Shown here: piece after piece, positions 1-10,067 of the stretch
Numbering within the stretch: position 1 is the stretch's first letter
Layout of the letters: each line of letters opens with the position of its first letter
Source: Chara braunii
Lineage: Eukaryota > Streptophyta > Charophyceae > Charales > Characeae
DNA length: 25,953 nucleotides
Assembly (NCBI GenBank): GCA_003427395.1
Contig: BFEA01000022.1
Location: forward strand, 1,265,670-1,291,622
Reading direction: 5' to 3'
Made by a program: the position numbers and the translations under genes
Notes under the pieces: generated by a model
Told to the model about the DNA's origin: nothing
The model's database searches: none
Seen by the model: the letters and a program-made list of their open reading frames with translations, nothing else

Positions 1-34
1 AAAAAAAAAAAACAAAAAAAAAAAAAAAAAAAAA
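1..34 (+). repeat. Poly(A) tract with one C
   Basis: 12 A, one C, then 21 A. The tract is A-rich on the plus strand, opposite to the tail expected for the neighbouring minus-strand LINE. Confidence 0.95.
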
Positions 35-319
35 GGGCCCAGTGCCCAAGGCTGATATTCCAATAAGAAGATTGAGGCCGGGGTCCTCACAGTTTACCCG
101 GAAGTCACCAAACCTATCATGTCAGGAAAATATCAGCTAAATAGTCTTGCAGTATTGATCCGATAACCCCTGACCATCAGGAGGGACAAAGCAGTAAGCC
201 AGTTCAGTGCCTCTTCACCCATTACTGGGCGCCTTAAAAACTTGACTGCCAAGCACTCAACCAATTAACTTCCTGAAGCATATTTCTAATACCGCCTTTC
301 CTAACAACTTGAGAGATGT
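35..319 (-). other. LINE 3' untranslated region
   Basis: No open frame or recognisable site is present between the ORF2 stop and the A-run at the window start. It is assigned to the LINE because it directly follows ORF2 on the minus strand. The true 3' end cannot be fixed. Confidence 0.5.
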
Positions 320-1324
320 CTATCCAAACCAAGCAGCAGGCACAAGGCAATTACTTGGGGGAGGGAAAAAATCAGGAAAATTAGAGAGGGGCCTAAGAGG
401 GATAGAGGGATCCACAGTAACCCAGTCATGAAAGATCAGCCGGTAATTCCTTTTAATTGGTTCCTGAACATTTGCATGTCCACCTTCCCAACTTACTTTC
501 CCCAACCTCCCTCCCTGGTCACATCCCAGCCAACTTCTATTAAATTGATTAATATGTTGCCAAATCTCATTATGTCTTGATAAGAACTGGATCTTTTCCT
601 TAACATGTTCCCATTTAATAGTCAATTCAGTTTGAATCTGCTGTTGATTGTTTTCAATGAATTTTGGCCCATCCAATCGCGCACCTTCCATTTCAAAGGT
701 ACACCTTCTTATCCAAATCGCCCAGATGATGGCCCACCTACTTATTAAGAATAAATTGAATGTGAAGTCATTCGCTTGGTCCGGATGCCATGATTCCAAA
801 AGGAGGGCTTTCCACTCCCAAGGCCAAGGGTGAGAAGTGTTCATTAGGTTCCAGATCCTATCCCACCATATCCACAGCCAGATTGAACCCGGACATTGGA
901 GGAAGACATGTTCTATAGTTTCAGGGATGAGCTTGGATGGAAAAGCAGATTTACATAACTTACACCATGGGAGGGCAATGCCTTTCTGTTCAAGGGAAGA
1001 CCTATCAATAATCCAGTCATTTGTGGGAAGACATCTATGAACAATTTGCCACTGTAGAGAAGCAATTTTGGCAGGTCTAGTTTTAGAAACATGGAACCAC
1101 TCAATCCTTCTCAGTTCTTCCTTACTAACATTGAGAGTTTTATGCCATTTGTCTTCAATGCGATCTTTTAAGTTGAACCTGGGACGAAGCATCCTATAGG
1201 ATGCCTTGACTGTAAGGGTGTGAGTGACTTCGTTTCCTAGGAAGTGACCAACTCCAGTTAAGAGGATCAAAGGGAAGGTGGGAGATGGGGGTATCTGGTC
1301 TGAAGGCAAGCCACCTGTCATCAA
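320..1324 (-). other. zf-RVT zinc-binding C-terminus of ORF2
   Basis: A 334-codon open stretch contains ASLQWQIVHRCLPTNDWI followed by CKLCKSAFPSKLIPETIEHV and then FLQC. This gives a C-x2-C...H-x4-C arrangement and the LPTNDWL-type signature of the zf-RVT region found at the end of plant LINE and RT-like proteins. It ends at a stop at 320-322. The preceding frame (1514 to about 1,324) encodes the segment before it, so one frameshift lies near 1,320. Confidence 0.85.
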
Positions 1325-1767
1325 TCTTCAATACTCTAATCCTGAAGAGTTGGTCGTGAGTACACCATCTAGTTTCATCCTGTTGTCCTGGGATGAGAAT
1401 GCCATCGTCTTGAATCTGAAAGGTAGATAAAAGGATTTGATTTGGGTTATGGATCTCAATTATATTACCAACTAAACCTTTTTGGTTGTGGAACGCGACC
1501 CAATCATTTTTCATAAGTTTGGGGCCTTTTCGTAAAATTTTGATCCAATCCAGTGGGATTAGGTCAATTATCGAGTCAAGCGCGGTGGACTGATGGTGGC
1601 TATATCTAAGGCGCTCATGCAGGTCAGTTGCCGAATGTCAGTCTCTGCTTTCTTGATTCCACAGATCTTTGACCCGTAATACTCCCCTGTTAATCCAGCT
1701 TTTCCAGGGGCCATCCATACAATGTAGAACACAACCTTGGTCATCCCTAATAAACGTGTTGTTAAAG

Positions 1768-1940
1768 CACTAGTACCTCTGCCAGTGTTGGGAAATTAGG
1801 GCCTGAATTTTCGGAGGTCAGGCCCGACGACGACTGCCGTTGATAAATCTGATCGGCGGCTGTCGTTTCGTTTCGGCCGCTGCAAAGGTCGGATGCCCCC
1901 CCGAGGCCCGCTATTTTTCCCAGCGTCCCAGGTACTGGTG
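1768..1940. mobile_element. Small inverted-repeat element (173 bp) inserted in LINE ORF2
   Basis: CACTAGTACC at the left and GGTACTGGTG at the right form an inverted repeat with one mismatch in ten. A looser pairing extends inward (TTGGGAAA with TTTTTCCCAGC, and GGGCCTGA with CGAGGCCCG). Flanks are TGTTAAAG (1760-1767) and GTTTAAAG (1941-1948), sharing TTAAAG. Removing the insert and one flank copy rejoins ORF2 as QQPLFNNTFIRDDQG, a sensible LINE segment. The flanks fit either an 8-bp hAT-type duplication with two mismatches, or a TTAA duplication with termini two bases further out on each side. It encodes nothing. Confidence 0.72.
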
Positions 1941-2249
1941 GTTTAAAGAGAGGCTGCTGACAAACTTCTTCCCACCTTGTCGGGGAAACTTTATCTGGAA
2001 TGGGCAACTTTCTCCTATTTTTTATTAGTGTGACCCAAAATGGATCCCGCCAAAGATCTCTCCTAATTGCTTGTCTATCTGAGATCACCTCTTGATTGAG
2101 GTCCCTTTGAGAACTTCTAGGTAAAGACCATGCAAGGTTCTCCAGCCACATTAGAGGATTTATGTGGTCAGGCACCGGAAGAGCTAACCTTTTTATTTAT
2201 TCAAATGCAATCCAGCCCAAGGAGTATTGGGATTGAAAATAAGGCGTTT

Positions 2250-3600
2250 AATCCATTGGAGAGAGAGCCATAGCTTGGGTATGGGGATCAATGATCCCAA
2301 GGCCCCCCTTTGATTTAGGCTGGATAATAGAAGACCAGGCAACTCTGGTGATGACGTTGGATCTTTCGTGATCCCCTCGCCATAAGAAGGCCACTATCTG
2401 TTTCTTGAAGATCTTGAGACTGCCTATATCCAAGGCCCAGAAAGCTGATTTATACCAAATAGAAGCCAATATGACATTATTAATTACTANCGTTCTACCA
2501 AAAAGGGATGTATGTTTATCCNTCCACANGTCAAGTTTCAACCNTGCTTGATGTAGAATCCCTTCATTGGTAGAGGACGGCTTACCTGAGACTGACAGGG
2601 ATACGCCCAGAACTCTGATTGGCTCATTATATTGGACCCACTTAATGCGAGGTAGTTCAGGGGGTCTCACACCTTGATGGTGAATCCACCATCCAAGTGT
2701 TTTATTACCCCAATTGACCTTCATATCAGAGAGTTTACAGAACTTATCCATTAATTTTTTGATGGCTTCTAAATTTGCATGTGAAGCATCAATCATCAAA
2801 GAGAGGTCATCAGCAAAGAGGGAACAAACTGGGATGGCTTCCTCAGGAATAGAGGAGATTTGGATATGCCTAATGTCTTTGTGATATCTTATGTTGGCTG
2901 CTAGGGCTTCCATAATTATCAAAAAAAGAAGAGGTGCAATAGGATCTCCTTGCCTAACTGAACGCTGAAGTATGATGGGGGGTGCAACATTCTCATTGAC
3001 CATAACCCTTTTTGTGGCATTCTTGTGTAAAATATTAATCCATCTCCTAAAGTGTGGCCCAAAATTAAATTTCTCTAGACATTTGTCTAAGAAAAACCAG
3101 TCCACATGATCATATGCTTTCTCGAAATCAATAAAGATAAATGCAGCGTTGTGCTTAGACTGTCGAGAGAGTTTGATGAACTCATTTATGAGCAAAATAT
3201 TGTCATGGATATTCCTTCCTTGGATAAATCTAGTCTGTGACGGATGAATAATATCTGCAATGTACTTATTTAAGCGGATCGTGAGTGCTTTTTAGATCAA
3301 CTTATAAACCACAGTGAGCAATGTGATAGGTCGGTAGTTTCTAATATTATATTTATCACCTTTCTTATATAGGAGAGTCAACACCCCTTGCCCTACTATT
3401 TCCCCCATATCACCTGAGACCCAAACTGCCTGATAGAAATCCATGAGGTCCTGGGAAAAGAAATCCCATGATGCCTCCTAGAGTTCTTAGGGAAGACCAT
3501 CAATCCGTGGGGTTTTATCTTCTTCCATAGATAACAGGGCAGTCTATATTTCATCTTTTGTCAGAGGTAACTCCAATTGTTCTCTCTGATGTGGGAGTAA
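2250..3600 (-). other. Reverse transcriptase domain of ORF2
   Basis: The motif series is clear: NYRPITLL and TRFIQGRNIHDN, motif A FIDFEKAYDHVDW, motif B QGDPIAPLLFLI, catalytic FADD in SLFADDLSLM, then VNWGNKT and LGVSLS of the thumb region. The longest open part is 3195-2248. Upstream, the finger region has four in-frame stops. The catalytic Asp pair is intact, so decay is in the reading frame and not in the core residues. Confidence 0.92.
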
Positions 3601-4199
3601 GTGACTTAGTAAGAGGGAGCAGAAACTCTTCTATTTCCTTAGTGTGTTGTTCCAAGGGAGTGTCTCTGTTTTCCGAAAGGAAAAGATCCTCGAAGAAGTC
3701 CCTGGCAATTTTGGTACATCCTGTTGTTGACGACTTAAGCGGCCCATTAAGAGATTGAGGATGTGCATGGGCTTCAATCAAAGTTCTTCCCGTACGGGCT
3801 TTGGCCATGGCGAAGAATCTTGCGTCCATGGCTCCTTCCGTATGATATTTGCGAATACCACCACGAATCTTCATGCCTTGCCATCTATATTCCATATACT
3901 TAAGTAACTGACCTTCGAGTTCTTGTATTTCCATAGCAGTTTCTTTTAGCAACTCTGGGTCTCCTTCCTCATCTTCTGATTGTTGCAAATGTCGAATACG
4001 TTGATATATCATAGTTTCAGATGCATGACGTTCCATAGCCAACGGTTTCGAAAACTCGTTACATTTACGACGTAAAAAGAGTAACCCGTTATTAAACCAG
4101 AGTACCTCATTCCCCAATATGGCCTTCTGATTTATCCAAAAAGACCACACGTCCTTGACAAATGATCTAAAGGAATCAATCTTAAGATGGGCAGTGTTA

Positions 4200-5010
4200 A
4201 GTTTATAAAATCCTCTTCCTTGATCCGTTTTTTTGCCAAATGAGAGGATGGCTAAACACATGGCATGGTCTAAACCGAGAAGGGGGCTACGGGGTAAAAT
4301 TTCTGCCATTTGAAGCGCACCCTCCAAATCCGCGGAGAGAAGGATATGATATATACGAGACTTGGTGAGCGATCTGGCTTGATTCCTCCGAAAGCATGAG
4401 TAAGTTTGCTGAGATGGATTCAATCGCCTAAAGGAGTCAAAGAGATTTAAGTTATAAGCAAAGTTAGACATAATAATCTCATCAGTCTCTACATAAGTAG
4501 GACAAGGGTTAGAAATATTCCATCTGTCCAGAGAACGATCCAGAGCAGCATTAAAATTTCCTGCTATTATGATCGGAATCCCTATAGGAAGGATGGGAGG
4601 GAGGGACTCAAGGAAACGTTGACGATCCCCAACCTCATTAGGAGCATATATACATAAAATGCCGATTATCTCCAACTCCAGTATTGCCAAAATATAAGCC
4701 CACCTGCCCTCTTCTTTGTCCACGTCCCAATATACCGGTTCCAACTTAGAACCAGGAGGGATCCAAATAGCGACTCCAGCACTACCAGAACGAGGGGCAT
4801 GGGCTCTGAAAGCAGTATAAGGCCAAATTTGTTTATGGCAATAATTATGCTGGTCTGAATCCATGAGGTGAGTTTCCTGAACACAAATAACGTTCGGCCA
4901 CTCTCCCCTCCTATACCTTTCAATTGATCAAAAATGACATTCCTTTTTTGAGATTTAGCCGATGCAAGGCGATTTACATTCCAGGATCTGATGTCAATGT
5001 CCGCATTCCT
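4200..5010 (-). other. AP-like endonuclease domain of ORF2
   Basis: This domain nicks target DNA in L1-type LINEs. Visible landmarks in order are IRSWNVNRL, VCVQETHL (the catalytic Glu), GVAIWIPP, ILCIYAPN, IIAGNFNAALD, SRIYHILLS and LGLDHAMCLAIL. Two canonical acidic positions look replaced: the family motif GDFN reads GNFN, and the Asp of the R-I-D motif reads Tyr. The His of the SDH-like motif is kept. The frame is interrupted just upstream of VCVQETHL. Confidence 0.85.
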
Positions 5011-7856
5011 TTTAAGAATTTTCCAAGCTTTATCCTTGTTATAAAGGATATCAATTACTCTAGAATCCATACGTTACTATCCAATCACTGTAACTTGAAT
5101 TTGTGAGTTAACATGTTGTCAACAGTACAAGGAAAAGTCAGAGATCTAGCCATTGACCAGTATCAAGCAATCCACCTGTCGTCAATGTCCTGTGAGCCAA
5201 CAATCTAATTAAAAGAGTGCCAACATCAGTTTCAGACCAAAATTCATTAGCTTTTATCTTGAGGAGTTGAAGCTCACTTAGGGCATCCTGACTAAACTAT
5301 CTAAGATCCATATTCTTCGTAACATCATATTTTAAAAACACTTCTCCTTCCGCTAATCTTCCTTCTCCCTCTTTTATCGATAACAAAGCCTTGCCTCCTG
5401 GTGGGAAGTTTGACTTAGCATAACTTAAGATCTCATTCGGAGGGGAAGAGGATGAAGGGGGGGGGCTGAGCAGATCCTAGTAATGTTACTTAACCATAGG
5501 CTGCAGACTGAGGTTAGGATAGACCTACCTCCCACAATCCTCCTTGGTATCTTACTGGGAGGAGTACCGTTCCCACCTTCGTAGGGGATAGTTGTCCTTG
5601 TCCTTTAGCCAAGCGGTGTTTAAGTCTTTGTCTCTTACTTGTAAGTTATGACTCCCATTCTGGAAGAGGGGATTGGGAGGAGAACGAGACTTGAGAGCTT
5701 ACGGACTCATGGTCCTTGTTAATGACCTCGATAGACTGATCTTCAGGGGAAATCTTAGGAAGATCAGTCAATATTGCTTTAGTCGGATGATCAGTAGATG
5801 CGATAGCCTCAACAGACTGGGTGGGATACGATTCAATAGCAGGAAGCAAAGGAGGCCCAAGATTCTCCTGTCTATTTAACGATTCAGGGTCCCACTCGAT
5901 GAGTCCCTGGCTATGCTTCCTTTGCAAAGAGAGGTGCTGCTTTTGAGGGATCTGCAGAAAATTTTTCTCCCCCGTAAGTTCTTAAATAACTTGCTTGAAT
6001 CTTTGACCTTCGCCTTCCCCATTCTGCCGAGGTAGTTGAGAAGGTAAGGTACCCTTTTGATCAACATTAGGACCATCAGAAGGGATACCCAGGTGCCCAT
6101 TAGAATCTACTTTGTTACATGCCTCTGTTTGGCTCAACAATGGGTGACTACTGGGAACAGGAAGAACTTTGTGCAGGAATCCATCCTTGAATCGATTGGA
6201 AACTATATAGAGAAACTTGGAACTGATATCCTCCCAGGTGAACCCCTAAGGGGAGCCTTGCCTTAGGAAGATTTCCAAACTCTTACTACTTTCCAATACT
6301 GGAATGAGTTCTTGCAGGAAAAGGGGCCAATTATCCTGTGGTATATCAGGATGCAGGCTTTTGAGATTAAAGAGCAACCAGTCTGCTATTTGCAGAATAA
6401 CTGGTTTGACTATGGAGGGTTCTTGGACAACATTATTGCTGGTTTCCATAACTATATCAACAGATGGGGGAGGGCGAATGGGATCAATTGCTTCAATTTC
6501 CATTGGTTCTGATCCAAACGCTTCCTTGAGGGGGTCAGTATCCATCGGGGAGGCTTCTATGACCTCAAAGGTCTTGACTGAAGAATCTGAAGAAGGAGTA
6601 TTATCAGTACTCACCCTTTCTGCCTGGACTTCTACAGACTGAGTTGGGATGAGCGAAGGGGTCTTCTGTTTGGCAGACCCTTTCCTCTTGACTTCCTTCC
6701 ATTCCTGACCCCCTCCTGACCCATGTTTTGGCAAGTAATCTGCTGGTTTTGGACTAGGGTACCTATCTGGATTGACTAACTGGGAGGAAGAAGGACCCTT
6801 ATATTTTTGCTTGTCCATCCTACCCCCCGCTAAAGTCCCCCCAGAGTCCAATTGAGATCCAACTGGAACTGCCCCTTCCACACCTCCCTTGTTTTCACCT
6901 TGCCCCTTTCTCAATAAGTTGTCTGTATGTGTTTGTGGGGCCTGGGATTGAGTAGGCATCCAGTCAGGTGGAGGTCGGGGGGGCTCATAGGACCCACTCC
7001 TACCCTCCCAGACCCATCCCATTTGATGGCCTGCCGCATTCGAGTCCTCCCAATATACCCAGCCTTCAAAGCCAGCAACAACTGGGAGCCATTTGCCTGG
7101 CCTATGGGGATCCTTCTTCAGTCTCTTGTCTGGGGGTATAGCATGTTGGGGGTGAAAGGAGCAAACAAATTCAAAATGGAGATGGCCATATACTTTGCAT
7201 TTGAAACACCAAGGCCGAAATTTATGGGCAGTATGAATTTGAAAGACCCTCCCCCCCATTTTAAAGGGGATGATATCATCCACTGAGAACACCTGTTCTT
7301 TCGGTAGATCTAAGGCAAGCATCAAGTAATCATCTCTCTTAGCGACGTAAGATGGTAGGGGGTCAATAAAATCTACAATTTTATAATGTTGCCCAAAATC
7401 ATATATGAATGCCGCCTGGATCTCAATCGGAATGTGCCTAAATTCGACCCAATAGTAATCCTTCATTAGCTGTTCCCTTTTCTCTTCTGTACCAACTTTC
7501 TTTGGAGCCCATGGGTAGACTCGAACTTCCGAACGATCATATGCATCCATTCTGACTTTATCCTTATCAAAGAGGGATAACACAGTAAAAACAATCGGAG
7601 TGATAGGATGAATCAAAAGAAAATCTTTCACACCTTCGGGACCATCTCTCAAGGACTCGAGTCGTTTACAAATGAATTTGATGTTGTCATTAACTGATCT
7701 GTTTGCTGCCTCGTCGTAGAAGATCCAGTTGGTTGCATGTTTCATGTAGATAGCATCCCGTTGGGGCAGCTGGGCAGAAGGATAGGATTTCATCAAGGTC
7801 TTAGTCCCCCCTTGATCAATCACCAGCTGCTCAGAAGGAAGAAGAAATAATGATAA

Positions 7857-7990
7857 GAAATAAGCCCGAGCTAATGCAAGGTTTTTGAGGGGAACCTTTA
7901 ATTCCTCCTGAGAGGATCCAGATGAAATAAGCCCGAGCTAATGAAAGGTTCTTGAGGGGAACCTTTAATTCCTCCTGAGAGGATCCAGAT
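7857..7990. repeat. 67-bp tandem duplication in LINE ORF1
   Basis: Copies at 7857-7923 and 7924-7990 start GAAATAAGCCCGAGCTAATG and end GAGAGGATCCAGAT, with two mismatches (C/A and T/C). The unit length, 67, is not a multiple of three, so the extra copy shifts ORF1. With one copy, the frame ending in the duplicated segment would run directly into the 525-codon ORF1 block. Confidence 0.95.
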
Positions 7991-8369
7991 GTTCCTAATG
8001 CTGGCCGTTGTATTGAGAGGGATTTGTCCTGCAGCGAATCCCTAACTTTCTGAGCCCAAGAGGGCTGATTCGATTGCTGGGATTGTTGCGGTAGATGAGG
8101 ATCAGAGGGAGGAACCTTGTCCTGTTTTTTTTCCTCCTCCTTTTCCTCCTCCGTAAGAATTTCTTCATCAAGAATACCCCCCCCTTCAGACATCAAGAGC
8201 TCTTGACAATTGGATGTCACAGATTTCTTCTGAAGTGTGTTTGAAGAGAGAGGTATGTGAACCAAATCTGGTGATCCAAGATGCGTAGCCACCTGCTGTT
8301 GGCGAGCAACCGCAGAGGCATAGGAGGTTTGCATATGTTTCACTGAACCCGACTGAAACCCAGGCTGTT

Positions 8370-8377
8370 GTAACAAG
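8370..8377. repeat. Target-site duplication, left copy
   Basis: GTAACAAG, identical to 9136-9143 and directly abutting the CAGGG terminus of the MITE. Confidence 0.88.
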
Positions 8378-9135
8378 CAGGGTTGCCGGCGTCCGGGACG
8401 GGCCGAACGCCCGAACGTACGGGACCCCTTCGGAAGGCGTTCCGCCGTTCGGGCCGAACGCGGACCAAAAAAAAAAAACCAAAAAAAAAAACAAGGTTTT
8501 CAAAAAATTCCGAAAAAAAACAATGTTATGAAGAAAACTAAACTAAACAACATTTGCCTGGGCACTATATCCAAATTCTTTACCAAATTTGAATTAAAAA
8601 TCAAATACAGAAACTAAACACTATGATAAAAATAAGGAAAAAAAAAAGAGAATTAAAATGAGTGTGTGCTAGCACCTTTTCAACACCTCCATCTTTGCCG
8701 ATTTTTAATTATCTTTTGGCATTGACAAATGCCCTGAAAACTTACAGATATGTATTTTACATAATCATTAACTCATTAATTTTTTTTCAAAAACTAATAT
8801 TTTTTTTTAGGCCCCGAAATAAACTGAAAACAAACAGTTAAAAGTGAAAAAAGAAAAAAATAGTGAGTGGGCGAGCACGTTTTGACACCCCAATCTTTGA
8901 CGACTTTTAATGTTTTTTTGGCTTAGCAGAATGGCCTCAAAATTTATAGGTGTGTAGGCTACATCATAGCGAACTCACAAAAAAAAATTCAGAAAAAAAA
9001 ACTTATTTTTAAGCCCCAAAAACATTTTTGGCGGGGGCCGAACCTGGAGGTGTTCGGCCCCCGAACGGGACCCCGAACGCCCGAACGTTCGAGGGCCAGC
9101 CCGGGGGCTCCCGAACGTTCGGTCAGGTAACCCTG
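8378..9135. mobile_element. hAT-type MITE (758 bp) inserted in LINE ORF1
   Basis: The ends are CAGGGTTGCC on the left and GGTAACCCTG on the right, an inverted repeat with one mismatch in ten that starts CAGGG like many hAT elements. An identical 8-bp direct repeat, GTAACAAG, lies immediately outside at 8370-8377 and 9136-9143, matching the 8-bp duplication made by hAT transposases. Removing the element and one repeat copy joins NSLQPLL to QQPGFQ in one ORF1 frame, so the boundaries are exact. Both subterminal regions are rich in CCGAACG, and the 16-mer CCGAACGCCCGAACGT occurs at 8403-8418 and 9073-9088. The AT-rich core contains two diverged direct copies. No transposase is encoded, so it would depend on a partner. 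Confidence 0.88.
8660..9030. repeat. Two diverged direct copies inside the MITE
   Basis: A segment starting near AGTGTGTGCTAGCACC (8661) is repeated with divergence from about GTGAGTGGGCGAGCACG (8863), a period of about 200 bp. Shared landmarks in the same order are a CAACACC/GACACC block, CATCTTTG/AATCTTTG, a T-run with GGC, and a final AGGCCCC/AAGCCCC. This suggests that the element grew by internal duplication. Confidence 0.65.
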
Positions 9136-9143
9136 GTAACAAG
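9136..9143. repeat. Target-site duplication, right copy
   Basis: GTAACAAG, directly after the terminal CCCTG of the MITE and identical to 8370-8377. Confidence 0.88.
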
Positions 9144-9422
9144 GGTTGCAATGAATTGGGCTCTGCTGAGTTTCTTCCTGGAAGCTTTTCCATGCCAGGA
9201 TTGAAGGGAGCTGTTCTTGGCCTGATGTACGGTTTGGGGCCAATGTGTCTCAGCAGCGCATGCCTCATCGCACCCTGATAGAACAGCAAGGACTCCGGCC
9301 CCTTTGCGCGTCTATAGTTCATCTTCATGATGAACTAGGTACAAGAGATCAACGAAGGGAACCCTCAACCACAAAAAACACAATGAACTACCCACGAAAT
9401 AAAGAAAAATCAATTAAGAATT

Positions 9423-9442
9423 AAAAAAAAAAAAAAAAAAAA
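9423..9442 (+). repeat. 20-base A-run next to the LINE 5' end
   Basis: It marks the outer end of the LINE 5' leader and is followed by an AT-rich, pyrimidine-rich stretch. Its source is unknown. Confidence 0.9.
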
Positions 9443-10067
9443 TCGTTTACTATTTTGTTCTTTTTTATTCCATTGTTAGTATTTGTTTTTCTTTTATTCT
9501 CCTTTTTCTTTCTTTAATTCCTATATTTTTCTTAATTATCGATGAGGAACAAACTTAACCAGTTATTTTTAGAGAAGTTGGTTTGGGATCCCAGGAGACA
9601 AAAGAATTGGAGATGGAAGGGAGGCAGGGAAGTAGTTAGGAAGGGTCACACCTGGTTTGAGCTGGCTTGATTGGACCCGTCGAGCTTCCTTTGACGAAGA
9701 TCGTATCTATCCTTATGATGAAGTCGTCACTTATGCACAGCAGCAAGGAGGGCTGATTATACAAGAGCAGAGTCGCTCAGCCCGTCTCACAATGCAGGTC
9801 GATTCAATCTCGTTTCGTCGATGATACGACTCTCAGCCAATACATAAGTTTCTTCTTAGCTGTCAATGTCCTCATTAGGACAGGATGCCCTTCTTCTGTT
9901 CAAGATTGATGACTGAAAGTCGTGCCTCTCATCGCTCCTCACCAACCCACTCTTTCACCCTTCTTCCCCCACTTTACCTGTTCTCCCTCCTTCTCCACGC
10001 ACCTCCCACACGCATTCTTTTCAAAGAAAGGACAATGCTGATAGATGTGGATCAATGCGGATGGAAC
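9443..10067. other. Non-coding stretch, nothing recognised
   Basis: It is T/C-rich at the start and has only short open frames without protein-like character. No RNA gene, terminal repeat or known motif was seen. Confidence 0.5.

Larger units (their letters stand above)
320..5070 (-). pseudogene. LINE ORF2 polyprotein (endonuclease-reverse transcriptase), broken
   Basis: ORF2 supplies the nick and the cDNA synthesis for target-primed integration. I start it at an ATG at 5070, 67 bases after the ORF1 stop. The N-terminal motif SWNVNRL and QETHL mark the endonuclease, with a frameshift between them near 4,905. The RT follows in another frame, with a shift near 3,600. In-frame stops lie at 3544-3546, 3487-3489, 3478-3480 and 3292-3294, each inside recognisable RT sequence. 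Another shift near 2,258 precedes the connection segment. That segment is split by the small element at 1768-1940 and carries a TGA at 1638-1640 in place of an expected Trp. After a shift near 1,320 the zinc-binding C-terminus runs to the stop at 320. Four ambiguous bases (2490, 2522, 2529, 2544) fall in the RT region. Confidence 0.88.
5138..9328 (-). pseudogene. LINE ORF1 (nucleic-acid-binding protein), interrupted
   Basis: ORF1 proteins of plant LINEs bind the element RNA in the ribonucleoprotein. The frame opens at an ATG at 9328 (MKMNYRRAKG), is split by the MITE at 8378-9135, and resumes exactly at LLQQPGFQSG. A Gln/Glu-rich segment follows, then the frame is shifted by the 67-bp duplication at 7857-7990. 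From 7823 to 6246 a 525-codon stretch has a DUF4283-like fold region (MKDYYWVEFRHIPIEIQAAF), then a zinc knuckle CFKCKVYGHLHFEFVC near 7150-7210, then a Pro/Ser-rich tail. A TAG at 6244-6246 is followed by further coding-like frame. More stops or shifts occur at 5982-5984, at 5646-5648 and in between, and I place the end at a TGA at 5138-5140. The knuckle reads C-x2-C-x6-H-x4-C rather than the usual C-x2-C-x4-H-x4-C. The domain name is inferred from motif order and was not checked by a search. Confidence 0.75.
35..9422 (-). mobile_element. Degenerate, near-full-length non-LTR retrotransposon (LINE)
   Basis: The minus strand carries, in order, an ORF1 with a retroviral-type zinc knuckle, an AP-like endonuclease, a reverse transcriptase with FADD, and a C-terminal zf-RVT zinc-binding region. 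This is the classic order of plant-type L1 LINEs. ORF1 begins at 9328 and ends at 5138; ORF2 begins at 5070 and ends at 320. Positions 9329-9422 are taken as 5' leader and 35-319 as 3' untranslated sequence. The copy is interrupted by two small DNA elements and a 67-bp tandem duplication, and it has many stops and frameshifts, so it is not autonomous. No poly(A) is visible on the minus strand at its 3' end; the run at 1-34 is poly(A) on the plus strand, the wrong orientation for its own tail. The outer boundaries are therefore approximate, while the element class is secure. Confidence 0.9.

Noticed and set aside
1-34. Poly(A) as the LINE tail
   Set aside because: The LINE is on the minus strand, so its tail should appear as poly(T) here.
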